Shown piece by piece: positions 8,092-16,141 of a DNA stretch of 39,219 bases (the first letter of the stretch is position 1; each line of letters opens with the position of its first letter). Source of the DNA: Acidobacteriota bacterium (GTDB lineage: Bacteria; Actinomycetota; Acidimicrobiia; Acidimicrobiales; Acidimicrobilacustridaceae); the NCBI GenBank assembly GCA_018969405.1, contig JAGWYK010000017.1, positions 1 through 39,219 of the forward strand. The letters are read 5' to 3'. A program made the translations under genes and the position numbers. The notes under the pieces were generated by a model. That model was not told the DNA's origin. It saw only the letters and a list, made by a program, of their open reading frames with translations, and did no database searches.

Positions 8092-9444
8092 ATGTCTGCC
8101 GCCGCCGATGGCCCCGTCCGATCCGAGAGCATCGCACCCTCCGACACGATCACCGTGCGCGGCGGCATCCCCGTCGAGGGGCGGATCGCCATCCGCGGTT
8201 CCAAGAACGCGCTGCCCAAGGCGATGGTGGCGGCGCTGCTCACCACGGAGCCCTGCCGCCTCACCAACATCGCCGAGATCACCGACATCGACATCGTCGA
8301 CGAGCTGATCCGCATCGCCGGTGGCTCCGTCGAGCGCGACGCCGAATCAGTCACCATCACGGCGCATTCGTTCACCGCCCTGCCCGAGCAGGATGTCATG
8401 CGCCTGCACAACGCCAGCCGCATCCCGGTGCTCACCACCGCGGTGTCGCTGCATCGCACCGGCCACGCCGTGGTCGCCGCACCCGGGGGCTGCTCCATCG
8501 GCCCTCGCCCCGTGGACTTCCATCTCAGCGTGCTCCGTTCCTTCGGTGCCCGCGACGACCATCACGATGACGTCGTCGAGCTCCGTGTCGACACCATGCG
8601 CGGCGCCCGCATCGAACTGCCCTTCCCCAGCGTCGGCGCCACCGAGCAGTTCCTGTTCGCCGCCGTGCTCGCCGAGGGCGACTCCGAGCTGGCCAACGCC
8701 GCCATCGAACCCGAGATCCTCGACCTCATCAGCGTCCTGCAGAAGATGGGCGCGCTCATCTCCGTCGAACCGAACCGCACCATCCGGGTCACCGGGGTCG
8801 ATGAGCTCGGCGGATTCGAGCACCGGGTGATCGGGGATCGTCTCGAGGCGGCGTCCTGGGCATCCCTGGCGCTGGCCACCGGTGGTGTCATCACCGTCAC
8901 CGGTGTGCAGCAGCAGGAACTGGCCACCTTCCTCAACGTGTTCCGCCGAGCCGGCGGCGACTTCACCATCGACGCCGACGGCGACACGATCGCGTTCCGC
9001 CGGGCCCGACCCATGCTGCGCCCCCTGGCCCTCGAGACCGATGTCCACCCCGGGTTCATGACCGACTGGCAGTCACCGTTCGTGACCGCCCTCACCCAGG
9101 CCGACGGGGTCAGCGTCATCCATGAGACCGTCTACGAGGACCGCCTCGGCTACACCGAGGCCCTGCGCAGTCTCGGCGCCCAGATCCAGGTGTTCACCGA
9201 ATGCCTCGGTCCGACCCGCTGCCGGTTCGGCGCCGCCAACCATCGCCACTCGGCGGTGGTGGTCGGCCCCACCCGACTCCACGGCGCCGAACTCGTGGTT
9301 CCCGATCTGCGAGCGGGCTTCTCCTACGTGATCGCCGCCGCGGCGGCCGAGGGCGAGAGCCTCATCCACGGCGTCGATCTCCTCGATCGGGGCTACGCGG
9401 ACTTCCGTTCGAAACTCTCCTCGGTGGGCATCGATCACCGGTGA
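8092..9444 (+). CDS. murA: UDP-N-acetylglucosamine 1-carboxyvinyltransferase (MurA), divergent
   Basis: 450 residues. It transfers enolpyruvate from PEP to UDP-GlcNAc, the first committed step of peptidoglycan synthesis. The Lys-Asn pair of the active site is K38 N39 in RGSKNALPKAM. The catalytic loop Cys is C134 in PGGCSIGPRPVD, the residue that fosfomycin alkylates in sensitive enzymes; R139 follows. TDVHPGFMTDWQ corresponds to the TDxxPGFPTDxQ motif with the catalytic Asp, and RAGFSYVIAAAAAEG to the C-terminal Arg region. Some usually fixed positions differ: NASRIPVL replaces the RAS..VLGPL stretch, and FMTD replaces FPTD. It may be a diverged or second copy. It is divergent from argS, and its stop overlaps the next gene's GTG. 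Confidence 0.88.
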   Translation: MSAAADGPVRSESIAPSDTITVRGGIPVEGRIAIRGSKNALPKAMVAALLTTEPCRLTNIAEITDIDIVDELIRIAGGSVERDAESVTITAHSFTALPEQDVMRLHNASRIPVLTTAVSLHRTGHAVVAAPGGCSIGPRPVDFHLSVLRSFGARDDHHDDVVELRVDTMRGARIELPFPSVGATEQFLFAAVLAEGDSELANAAIEPEILDLISVLQKMGALISVEPNRTIRVTGVDELGGFEHRVIGDRLEAASWASLALATGGVITVTGVQQQELATFLNVFRRAGGDFTIDADGDTIAFRRARPMLRPLALETDVHPGFMTDWQSPFVTALTQADGVSVIHETVYEDRLGYTEALRSLGAQIQVFTECLGPTRCRFGAANHRHSAVVVGPTRLHGAELVVPDLRAGFSYVIAAAAAEGESLIHGVDLLDRGYADFRSKLSSVGIDHR

Positions 9445-9812
9445 GGACCATCGGCAATCTTCTCTGGCTGGTCATCGCGGGCTTGTCACTCAGCATCAGC
9501 TATCTGCTCGGCGGACTGCTGATGTGCATCACCATCATCGGCATCCCCTTCGGCATCCAGTCGTTCAAGCTCGCCGGACTCGCGCTCTGGCCCTTCGGTC
9601 GCACCACCATGCGCGTCGGATCCGGAGGCTGCCTCGAGGCGGGGTTCAACATCCTGTGGCTGATCACGGTGGGCTGGATGATCTTCCTCGCCCATCTGGT
9701 CGCCGGCGTCCTGCTCTGCCTCACCATCATCGGCATCCCCTTCGGCATCCAGGCCTTCAAGCTGTCGACGCTGTCGCTGTGGCCCTTCGGCCGGGAGATC
9801 GTGACCGCCTGA
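9441..9812 (+). CDS. YccF-like inner-membrane protein with two domain repeats
   Basis: 123 residues starting at the GTG of a GTGA overlap with the murA stop. Two copies of an almost identical block (CITIIGIPFGIQSFKLAGLA at about 30-49 and CLTIIGIPFGIQAFKLSTLS at about 93-112), each ending LWPFGR, define the YccF/DUF307 domain. Each repeat is preceded by a hydrophobic helix (about 7-30 and 71-94). The family is a small integral membrane protein of unknown biochemical role. The start overlap is the only reason to link it with murA; translational coupling is likely, but a functional link is not shown. Confidence 0.85.
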   Translation: MRTIGNLLWLVIAGLSLSISYLLGGLLMCITIIGIPFGIQSFKLAGLALWPFGRTTMRVGSGGCLEAGFNILWLITVGWMIFLAHLVAGVLLCLTIIGIPFGIQAFKLSTLSLWPFGREIVTA

Positions 9813-9878
9813 GTGATCGGCCCGGGAGCGGCGAACGGGTCCGTGAGCACCGCCTGACGGCACCATGACCCGCGACGG

Positions 9879-11435
9879 CTAGTCTGTCCTCCCCTGCCCT
9901 CGTAGCTCAGGGGATAGAGCATCGCCCTCCGGAGGCGTGTGCGGGCGTTCGAATCGCCCCGAGGGCACCAGACGATCACGAACCAGCGCCCGCAGGTCGT
10001 GCTTGCGCACCTTGCCCGATGCGTTCACCGGCAGTTCGTCCACCAGCACCACCCGCTTGGGGATCTTGAACCCGGCGAGCTGGGTGCGGGCGTGGGCGAG
10101 CATGGCCGCCTCGTCGAAGGCCGATCGGTCGCCGGCCACGACGACCGCCACCACCATCTCCCCCCAGCGCGGATCGGGAACCGCCACCACGGCGACGCGA
10201 TCGACACCGTCGGCGGCGATGAGCACATCCTCGACCTCCCGGGACGAGACGTTCTCGCCGCCGGTGATGATGATGTCCTTGCTGCGATCGACGACGTACA
10301 GATGGCCGTGGTCGTCGAAGCGCCCGATGTCGCCGGTGTGGAGCCACCCGTCGACCACGGCAGCCGCAGTGGCGTCGGGATCGTTCCAGTAGCCGGCCAT
10401 GACCTGCGGGGCCCGCACGAGGATCTCGCCGTCCTCCGCCAGACGCACCTCGACCCCGGGTGCGGGTCGCCCTGCGGCGCGCAGCACCTCGGGCTGCTCG
10501 GTGAGTCCACGACGATGCGCCTCGGCGTCGAGGAACACGGCGTTGCCGGAGAGCTCGGTCATCCCGTAGCCCTGGGCGAAGTCGACGCCCAGCAGCGCAT
10601 GGGCGCGGCGCAGCAGCGTCGCCGACATCGGGGATGCCCCGTAGGCGATGGCGCGCAGGGAGGCGAGGGACGCCACATCCTCGGGATGATCATCGAGATG
10701 ATCCAGCAGCGCAGCGAGCATCGTGGCCGCCAGCGAGGTGGAGGTCACCCGGTGGCGCTCCACGGCGGCGCAGAACGTGACCGGTTCGAAGCGGTCGACC
10801 AGCACCACCGGACGGCCTGCAGCATGTCGGTGCACGAGGTTGTAGCCCGCCACGTGACAGAGCGGGAACGGGAACACATAGACGTCGTCGGACTCGACCG
10901 GCCGGGCCGCGGTGCTGGCGGCGACGGCGGCGAGCAGGCTCCGATGGGTGAGCATGGCCCCCTTGGGAGCCGCCGTGGTACCACTGGTGAACAGCAGCCA
11001 GGCCATCGCGGAGTCGTCGGTGGCCAGCGGAGCGGCGGGCACCGCCGCCTCGCGCGCCGTGTCCCACTCACCCCAGTCGAGCATCGGCAGCGCCACCGCG
11101 GTGAGGCGGTCGAGCTGCGCACGATCACCGATGACCACACGGGCGCCGCTGCGATCGATGAGCTCCGTGATCTCGGCGGCGGCGAGCCGGTGGTTGAGCG
11201 GCACCAGCACCCGATCCGCTGCCGGTGCGGCGTAGTAGAGGTCGGCCCAGCCGAGGTGGTTGGGACCGATCACCGCCACCCGATCGCCGGAGGAGCCGAT
11301 GCCGTCGAGCACGGCGATGGCCTGCCGGATGCGTTCATGCAGGTCGGCGAAGGTGAGTGACTGATCGCCGTCGATCAGGGCCGGAGCGTCGGGTTCCACC
11401 GCGGCGCGGCCCTCGATGAGTTCGTGCAGCAGCAT
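9879..11435 (-). CDS. AMP-forming acyl-CoA synthetase/ligase (ANL family) with a tRNA-antisense tail
   Basis: 518 residues. Adenylates a carboxylic acid and forms its CoA thioester. ANL core motifs: A3 LLFTSGTTAAPKGAML (147-162), A5 YGMTELSG, A7 GWLHTGDIGRFDD, A8 DRSKDIIITGGENVSSREVE, A10 VNASGKVRKHDL with catalytic Lys475. The acyl chain cannot be assigned; a medium- or long-chain fatty acid or aromatic acid is possible. The family normally ends soon after A10. Here no stop occurs until TAG at 9879, so residues 489-514 are encoded antisense to the complete tRNA-Arg gene and the last 28 residues look unlike protein-derived sequence. The gene starts 3 nt after the LCP gene on the same strand, so the pair is likely co-transcribed. 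An acyl-CoA dehydrogenase and ETF nearby suggest acyl-chain oxidation. Confidence 0.9.
   Translation of the reverse strand: MLLHELIEGRAAVEPDAPALIDGDQSLTFADLHERIRQAIAVLDGIGSSGDRVAVIGPNHLGWADLYYAAPAADRVLVPLNHRLAAAEITELIDRSGARVVIGDRAQLDRLTAVALPMLDWGEWDTAREAAVPAAPLATDDSAMAWLLFTSGTTAAPKGAMLTHRSLLAAVAASTAARPVESDDVYVFPFPLCHVAGYNLVHRHAAGRPVVLVDRFEPVTFCAAVERHRVTSTSLAATMLAALLDHLDDHPEDVASLASLRAIAYGASPMSATLLRRAHALLGVDFAQGYGMTELSGNAVFLDAEAHRRGLTEQPEVLRAAGRPAPGVEVRLAEDGEILVRAPQVMAGYWNDPDATAAAVVDGWLHTGDIGRFDDHGHLYVVDRSKDIIITGGENVSSREVEDVLIAADGVDRVAVVAVPDPRWGEMVVAVVVAGDRSAFDEAAMLAHARTQLAGFKIPKRVVLVDELPVNASGKVRKHDLRALVRDRLVPSGRFERPHTPPEGDALSPELRGQGRTD
9880..9885 (+). promoter_or_regulatory. -10 box of the tRNA-Arg gene
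   Basis: TAGTCT lies 10 nt upstream of the first base of the mature tRNA. Read on the other strand, its first two bases belong to the TAG stop codon (9879-9881) of the acyl-CoA ligase, so stop codon and promoter share bases. Confidence 0.35.
9896..9970 (+). tRNA. tRNA-Arg (anticodon CCG)
   Basis: A full cloverleaf can be drawn. Acceptor stem GCCCTCG (9896-9902) pairs with CGAGGGC (9960-9966), 7 of 7. D stem is GCTC/GAGC. The anticodon arm has loop CTCCGGA with anticodon CCG at 9929-9931. T arm is GGGCG-TTCGAAT-CGCCC (9943-9959). Discriminator A9967 and an encoded CCA (9968-9970) follow. The top pair of the anticodon stem (T9922/T9938) is a mismatch. It reads CGG, a common codon in this GC-rich genome. 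The gene lies entirely antisense within the 3' end of the minus-strand acyl-CoA ligase. No terminator is visible downstream. Confidence 0.97.
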
Positions 11436-11438
11436 CGA

Positions 11439-13010
11439 TCAGCGGCAGACGGTGCCGTCGGGCGGCTTGCCCACCAGCACCCCGACCAGACCCGTGGCCT
11501 CGCCGGGACGAGGCGCGGCGGTGGTCGAGGTGGTGGAACTCGGTGCCGCCGATCCGCTCGGGCCCACCGTGGTGGAGGGAGCCACGGTCGTGGTGGTGGG
11601 CGCCGGCTTGTCGAGGGCATCGGTGTAGTCCTGCCCGACGACCAGCAGCACCGGGGTGCGCGACTTCGCCAGGGAGCTGTCCTCCTTGAGATCGGCTCCA
11701 GCGGCCAGCTGGCGGGCCACGAGATCGGCATGGGCGCGGTAGCCGGGGGCGTAGCGGACCGTGGTGCGGGACTGCTTGGCGATGTCGCCGACGGCCGTGG
11801 CCCGATAGCCGAGCGCGCCGAGCCGGGTGATGACGGTCGCCGACTGGCCAGTCACCCCGGTGGCCCCGCTGACCCCGAGGGGCACCGAGGCCGGGATCAC
11901 CGAACCCGGGGGGAGACCGCGGAACACGTTGAGGGCGTTCTCGGCGTTGAGCTGGTCGACGCGCAGGATGCTGGCGCCACCGCTGGTCATGTCGGGGTAG
12001 ACGGGAAGTGCGTGCGACACGATCTGATCGCCGCTGAAGCCCTTGAAGGATCGGGCCAGGCTGACCAGCTGGCCCACCCCGAAGCCCTTGTCGAGCAGCA
12101 GGTTGTCGGCGGTGGACGACAGGATGCCGTTGATGGCCTTGACGTCGAGGGACCCGAACTTGGCCTGCGCCTTGTCGAGCACCGTGCGCAGGAAGAAGGT
12201 CTGACGGTTGATGCGTCCGAGATCGCCGGTGGGATCGTCGATCCACTGCTTCTTCGAGTTCATGTACTCGAGGTGGCGGGACCGGGCGTAGGCCAGCCCC
12301 TGCTCACCATCGAGGGTGACGCATCCGAGCTCGTACTGGTAGAGACCGGTGTTGGTGTCGCGGACGGCTCGATCGAAGTACATGGGCACGCCGTCGATGG
12401 CGTCGACGACGCCCTTGAAGCTCTTGAAGTTGAGCTGCACGTAGTGGTTGATCCTGATGCCGAAGTTCAACTTGATGGTGTCGATCAGCCGCTGGGCGCC
12501 GTCACGGGGGTCCTTCCCGTCGGCGAAGGCGGTGTTGATCCGCTCGGGCTCGCCGGACGGGGCGATGGGGATCCAGAGGTCGCGCGGGAACGAGAGCAGA
12601 TCGACGGTCTTCGCCTTGGGGTCGACGCGGGCGACCATGATCGTGTCGGACCTCTGGCCGGCGCCCTCGGCACCGGGGGCGTTCAGGAACGCCGACGCGT
12701 CGGCATCGTTCCTGCTCACCGAGGCCCGACTGTCGGAGCCCACGATGAGGATGTTCTGCACCGAGCCCGAGGCGGAGTCGAGGGTCAGATCGGCCCGCTT
12801 GATCTGGTTGTACCGGTACCAGCCGTATCCGGCGGCGCCGACCACCGCCACGAGGCCGAGCACCACCAGCACCGCCACGCCGCGCACAGCCCTGCGAGCC
12901 CGCGGGGTCGGCTTGGCGTGCTTGAAGTCCCGCCGGCGCGCCCGGGGCCGACCGGATCTCCGGGGGCTCGCGGACCATCGTCCGGCGACGGGGGGATCGG
13001 CATCAGACAT
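11439..13010 (-). CDS. LytR-CpsA-Psr (LCP) family cell-wall ligase
   Basis: 523 residues. An Arg-rich cytoplasmic N-terminus (1-43) precedes one membrane helix (about 44-62), then an extracellular LCP domain (about 80-300). LCP landmarks are NILIVGSDSR, QRSDTIMVARVDPKAKTVDL, SFPRDLWIPI, ERINTAFADG, INHYVQLNFKSF and YARSRHLEYM; the arginines and aspartates here bind the polyprenyl pyrophosphate. A LytR_C domain (about 370-470) and a Thr/Ser/Pro-rich tail (PAPTTTTVAPSTT) follow. LCP enzymes join teichoic acids or, in Actinobacteria, arabinogalactan-type polymers to peptidoglycan. ATG 13010 has TACCCT 9 nt upstream and no Shine-Dalgarno. The acyl-CoA ligase follows after 3 nt. Confidence 0.92.
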   Translation of the reverse strand: MSDADPPVAGRWSASPRRSGRPRARRRDFKHAKPTPRARRAVRGVAVLVVLGLVAVVGAAGYGWYRYNQIKRADLTLDSASGSVQNILIVGSDSRASVSRNDADASAFLNAPGAEGAGQRSDTIMVARVDPKAKTVDLLSFPRDLWIPIAPSGEPERINTAFADGKDPRDGAQRLIDTIKLNFGIRINHYVQLNFKSFKGVVDAIDGVPMYFDRAVRDTNTGLYQYELGCVTLDGEQGLAYARSRHLEYMNSKKQWIDDPTGDLGRINRQTFFLRTVLDKAQAKFGSLDVKAINGILSSTADNLLLDKGFGVGQLVSLARSFKGFSGDQIVSHALPVYPDMTSGGASILRVDQLNAENALNVFRGLPPGSVIPASVPLGVSGATGVTGQSATVITRLGALGYRATAVGDIAKQSRTTVRYAPGYRAHADLVARQLAAGADLKEDSSLAKSRTPVLLVVGQDYTDALDKPAPTTTTVAPSTTVGPSGSAAPSSTTSTTAAPRPGEATGLVGVLVGKPPDGTVCR

Positions 13011-13019
13011 GACGGGTCA

Positions 13020-13025
13020 AGGGTA
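13020..13025 (-). promoter_or_regulatory. -10 box of the LCP gene, near-leaderless
   Basis: TACCCT on the minus strand is followed by 9 nt and then the ATG at 13010. No Shine-Dalgarno intervenes. Confidence 0.35.
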
Positions 13026-13055
13026 GTCGGGGGCCCCTCCGGGCCCTCGTCACCC

Positions 13056-13079
13056 CATCACCCTCGGCATCACCCTCGG
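13056..13079. repeat. Tandem 12-bp direct repeat
   Basis: CATCACCCTCGG occurs twice without a gap in the 88-bp space between the acyl-CoA dehydrogenase stop and the LCP start. A GGGCCC-CTCC-GGGCCC dyad lies nearby at 13031-13046 and could act as a weak terminator. No function is assigned. Confidence 0.5.
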
Positions 13080-13098
13080 TGGGCCGCAGCCCATGACC

Positions 13099-14349
13099 TC
13101 AGGCGGAGACCTTGGGTTCCTTCGGCAGCCCGAGCACCCGTTCGCCGACGATGTTCCGCTGGATCTGCGAGGTGCCACCCCAGATGGTCTCGGAGCGACT
13201 GAAGAAGAACGAGGACTGCAGCGCGTTGGCCGGATAGCGGCGGTCGACGGCGCGGCGTCCATAGCCCGGGATGCTCTCCTCCTCGCCGGCATCGCCGAGC
13301 AGGAGCTGGCCGTCCATGCCGAGGATGTCCATCGCCAGCTTCATGACCTCCTGGTGGTACTCGCTCCAGAAGATCTTGTTGGTGGCACCGAGCGCGGTGA
13401 CACCGAAGTCCTTGCGACCGTTGAGCACCACCGCCAGCGAGCGCAGACCGTTGATGCGCATGATCTGCACCTTCGAATGCGCGAGGGCGAGACGCTGGCG
13501 GATCATGGGGTCGTCGATGGCCCCGTTGCGCTTGGCCAGCGAGATCACATGGTTGAGCTCGGTCTCGAACCGGCGATGCCCGGTGGTGGCCGAGGTGCCG
13601 CGCTCGAAGCCGAGCGTGGTCATGGCGACGGCCCACCCGTTGTTCAGACCGCCGACGACGTTCTCCTTCGGGCAGCGGGCGTCGGTGAAGAACACCTCGG
13701 CGAACTCCGCCGAGCCGTCGACCTGACGGATGGGACGGACCTCCACGCCGGGCTGATCCATCGGGCAGAGCAGATACGAGATGCCCTTGTGCTGCGGCGC
13801 ATCGGGGTCGGTGCGGCAGAGGATGAACACGTAGTCGGCGATGAAACCCTGGGTGGTCCAGATCTTCTGACCGTTGATGACCCACTCGTCGCCGTCGAGC
13901 ACGGCCTTGGTGCTGAGCGAGGCGAGATCGGATCCGGCGTTCGGCTCGCTGAAGCCCTGGCACCAGGCGATGGTGCCGGAGAGGATCTTGGGGAGGAACT
14001 CCTTCTTCTGCTCCTCGGTCCCCCACTGCAGGATGGTGGGGCCGACGAGGGTGTCACCGAAGAAGTCGGCGCGCATGGGCGCACCGGCCTTGGCGAACTC
14101 CTCGTTGACGACCACGGCCTGCATGGTGGTGAGGCCCTTGCCGCCGTACTCCTTGGGCCAGGACGCGCAGATCCAACCACCGGCGAAGAGCTTCTCGGTC
14201 CACTCCTGGATCCAGGTGGCGCGCTCGTCGGCGCTCATCTGGAACCCCGGTTCGAACCAGCCCTCGGGGAGGTTCGCCTCGAGCCAGGCCCGCACCTCGG
14301 CGCGGAACGGAACGGTGTCTTCGGGGTAGGTCAGATCCATGTCCGCCAT
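13099..14349 (-). CDS. Acyl-CoA dehydrogenase
   Basis: 416 residues. FAD enzyme oxidising an acyl-CoA to the 2,3-enoyl-CoA and passing electrons to ETF. The N-terminal helical domain holds MDLTYPEDTVPFRAEVRAWLE, then WPKEYGGKGLTTMQAVV. The flavin signature is WCQGFSEPNAGSDLASLST with NGQKIWTTQGFIADY. The C-terminal signature is TIWGGTSQIQRNIVGERVLG. The TIWGGTSQ form with a GERVLGLPKEP ending resembles the steroid/long-chain FadE group rather than the classical short-chain enzymes. Substrate unknown. Start chosen at 14349 (MADMDL), where the family N-terminus begins; a longer frame runs upstream across the divergent gene's start and is Pro/Arg-rich. ETF genes for its electrons are at 18916-20675. 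Confidence 0.93.
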   Translation of the reverse strand: MADMDLTYPEDTVPFRAEVRAWLEANLPEGWFEPGFQMSADERATWIQEWTEKLFAGGWICASWPKEYGGKGLTTMQAVVVNEEFAKAGAPMRADFFGDTLVGPTILQWGTEEQKKEFLPKILSGTIAWCQGFSEPNAGSDLASLSTKAVLDGDEWVINGQKIWTTQGFIADYVFILCRTDPDAPQHKGISYLLCPMDQPGVEVRPIRQVDGSAEFAEVFFTDARCPKENVVGGLNNGWAVAMTTLGFERGTSATTGHRRFETELNHVISLAKRNGAIDDPMIRQRLALAHSKVQIMRINGLRSLAVVLNGRKDFGVTALGATNKIFWSEYHQEVMKLAMDILGMDGQLLLGDAGEEESIPGYGRRAVDRRYPANALQSSFFFSRSETIWGGTSQIQRNIVGERVLGLPKEPKVSA

Positions 14350-14450
14350 TGTCGCACCGACCGCCACCACGGCGTCCATTCCGCCGCCCGGACACCGGGG
14401 CGGGCCGAGCATCCGGGGCCGTCGGGGCGCTCCCCCACCCCCCGCTGGCC

Positions 14451-14456
14451 TAGATT
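14451..14456 (+). promoter_or_regulatory. -10 box of the FrhB-like gene
   Basis: TAGATT ends 8 nt before the ATG at 14465. No Shine-Dalgarno is seen. Confidence 0.4.
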
Positions 14457-14464
14457 CGACCCCG

Positions 14465-15646
14465 ATGAGCACCGACACCGCCACCGACGCCCCCGCGAAG
14501 TCCGAACGCTGGTCCTTCCAGTGGAAGGAACTGTTCGACGAGGTCATCACCTCGGGCCTGTGCACCGGCTGTGCCGGCTGCGTCATCTCCTGCCCCCACG
14601 ACGTCATCGGCTACAACCACGAGGCCGGGGGCTACAAGCCGTTCCATCTGGAGGACGAGCTCGGGCCCACCGACTGCGGGCACGGCCAGAAGGGCTGCAC
14701 CAGCTGCACCCGGGCCTGCCCCCGCTTCCGCATGTGGGAGCCCCAGGCCGACGAGCATCTGTTCGGACGCTCCCGGGCCGACGACGAGGTCGCCGGCATC
14801 CACGGGGACATCCTGCTCACCCGGGCCAGCGACGACATGGTGCATCGCATGGGCCAGGACGGCGGCCTGGTCTCGGCGCTGCTGATCTGGGCCCTCGACA
14901 ACGACTACATCGACGGGGCCCTCACCTCGTACCTCGAGGGCGGCGACGCCACCACCTGGAAGGCCATCCCCGGGGTGGCCACCACCCGCGAGGAGGTCCT
15001 CGCCGGAGCCGGCAGTCGCTACACCTACTCGGCCAACACCCTGGCCATCGACGAGGCCCGCGAGCGCGGCCTGTCCCGTCTCGCCCTCGTGGGCATGAGC
15101 TGTCAGTCCTCGGTGCCGCCGGTGATGTGGGCCCGCAAGATCGGCAAGATCAGCAAGCCCATCGTGTTCAACATCGGGCTGCTCTGCTCGAAGACCTTCG
15201 ACGACGCCATCTTCGAGGAACTGTTCGAGGCAAAGTACTGCATCCCGAAGGCCCAGATCACCAAGATGAACATCAAGGGCGTGTTCCAGATCTGGACCGC
15301 CGATGGTGGCTACCACGAGATCAACCTCAAGGAGTGCCACGCCTGGACCCGTGAGGGCTGCACCCACTGCCCGGACTTCGCCGCCGAGCATGCCGACATC
15401 TCCACCGGCGGCATCGGCAAGGACAACGACTGGACCCTGACCATCGTGCGCACCGAGCTCGGGCGCGAGATCATCAGTCGCATGATCGCCGACGGCTCGA
15501 TCATCGCCCGACCGGGCGACGATGACCCCGCCGCCATCGCCCTCATGCGCAAGCTGGCCGAGAAGAGCCGCTCGCGCTGGCCCCAGTGGGCCGAGCCGGT
15601 GGTGCGTCTGGGCCTGCCCGAGAAGAAGTCGGCCACGAAGGCCTGA
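14465..15646 (+). CDS. Coenzyme F420 hydrogenase/dehydrogenase beta-subunit (FrhB) family Fe-S flavoprotein
   Basis: 393 residues. The first [4Fe-4S] motif is CTGCAGCVISCP (C33, C36, C39, C43) and the second comprises C71, C78, C81, C85 in CGHGQKGCTSCTRACP. The FrhB N domain (about 115-200) has MGQDGGLVSALLIWAL, and the C domain has GMSCQSS, a long central segment and the family signature CTHCPDFAAEHADISTGGIG (about 300-320). In this family FAD and Fe-S clusters move electrons between F420 (or a ferredoxin) and a partner or substrate; plant and cyanobacterial relatives reduce chlorophyll intermediates. There is no hydrogenase or formate dehydrogenase subunit nearby, so the substrate is unknown. 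It is a single-gene unit, with a TAGATT box before the ATG and a terminator immediately after the stop. Confidence 0.88.
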   Translation: MSTDTATDAPAKSERWSFQWKELFDEVITSGLCTGCAGCVISCPHDVIGYNHEAGGYKPFHLEDELGPTDCGHGQKGCTSCTRACPRFRMWEPQADEHLFGRSRADDEVAGIHGDILLTRASDDMVHRMGQDGGLVSALLIWALDNDYIDGALTSYLEGGDATTWKAIPGVATTREEVLAGAGSRYTYSANTLAIDEARERGLSRLALVGMSCQSSVPPVMWARKIGKISKPIVFNIGLLCSKTFDDAIFEELFEAKYCIPKAQITKMNIKGVFQIWTADGGYHEINLKECHAWTREGCTHCPDFAAEHADISTGGIGKDNDWTLTIVRTELGREIISRMIADGSIIARPGDDDPAAIALMRKLAEKSRSRWPQWAEPVVRLGLPEKKSATKA

Positions 15647-15647
15647 G

Positions 15648-15667
15648 GACACCCCGGCGGGGGTGTC
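15648..15667. terminator. Bidirectional hairpin terminator between convergent genes
   Basis: GACACCCC and GGGGTGTC form an 8-bp perfect stem around a 4-nt loop. It begins 2 nt after the FrhB-like stop and ends 3 nt before the lipoprotein stop. No T-run follows on either side, as is common for actinobacterial terminators. Confidence 0.6.
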
Positions 15668-15670
15668 GGT

Positions 15671-16141
15671 TCAGGGCATCGAGGTGGTGGTCTCCGGTGC
15701 CGCCGAGGTCACGGTGGACCCCTCCGTGGTCGAGGTGGTGCTCGAGGCCGGGAAGCCGTTCACGCAGTCGTTGATGGCGTTCACGATGGTGTCGGGGACC
15801 GTGGCCCAGGCTGCCTGCGGATCGGTCTTGAGCTTGTCGTTGAGGGTGGTGAAGTCCGCGATCGACATCTGCTGGCTGAACGCGTCGTACTGGCACTGGC
15901 ACTGACTCGACGAGGGAGCCTCGACATCGGCGGCGATGGTGTTCGAGGTCATCGTCAGGTTGCCGTCGGTGGTGTCGTAGTAGTGGTTGGTGCACAGCTC
16001 GAGGAAGTTCTGCTGTGTCACATCGTCGTAGGCCTTCGGGGTGTTGCTCTGCTGACAACCCGTGAGGCCCAGCACGGCGAAGGCGACCACGGCGATCATG
16101 GCGGCGGTCCGTCGTCCTGTCATCACTGTCATCACCGTCAT
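15671..16141 (-). CDS. Small secreted lipoprotein, unknown function
   Basis: 156 residues. The N-terminus has a basic patch (GRR), a hydrophobic core (AAMIAVVAFAVLG) and a lipobox LTGC, so it is a lipid-anchored extracytoplasmic protein. The mature part has a Cys-rich stretch (SSSQCQCQYDAFSQQM) with further Cys at LELCTNHY and NDCVNG, possibly disulfide-bonded, and ends in a Ser/Thr-rich tail. I do not recognise a family. Three ATGs stand in tandem (MTVMTVMTGRR). I chose the first (16141) because AGGTGAT, a good match to the anti-Shine-Dalgarno, ends just upstream; the third ATG (16123) would give 150 residues. A TACGGT box at 16193-16198 (minus) may be its -10. Confidence 0.75.
   Translation of the reverse strand: MTVMTVMTGRRTAAMIAVVAFAVLGLTGCQQSNTPKAYDDVTQQNFLELCTNHYYDTTDGNLTMTSNTIAADVEAPSSSQCQCQYDAFSQQMSIADFTTLNDKLKTDPQAAWATVPDTIVNAINDCVNGFPASSTTSTTEGSTVTSAAPETTTSMP

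Noticed and set aside
9500-9979. Minus-strand frame beginning with residues typical of a tRNA complement (RGDSNARTRLRRAMLYPLSYEG)
   Set aside because: It is the antisense translation of the tRNA-Arg gene and the YccF-like gene, a well-known spurious pattern; no start signal or domain.
9813-10100. Integrative element att site at the tRNA-Arg gene
   Set aside because: tRNA-Arg genes are common integration sites, but there is no integrase, no partial tRNA copy and no change in gene type nearby.
14350-14607. N-terminal extension of the acyl-CoA dehydrogenase frame by 86 codons
   Set aside because: The extension is Pro/Gly/Arg-rich, runs over the start and promoter of the divergent FrhB-like gene, and the family begins at MADMDL.
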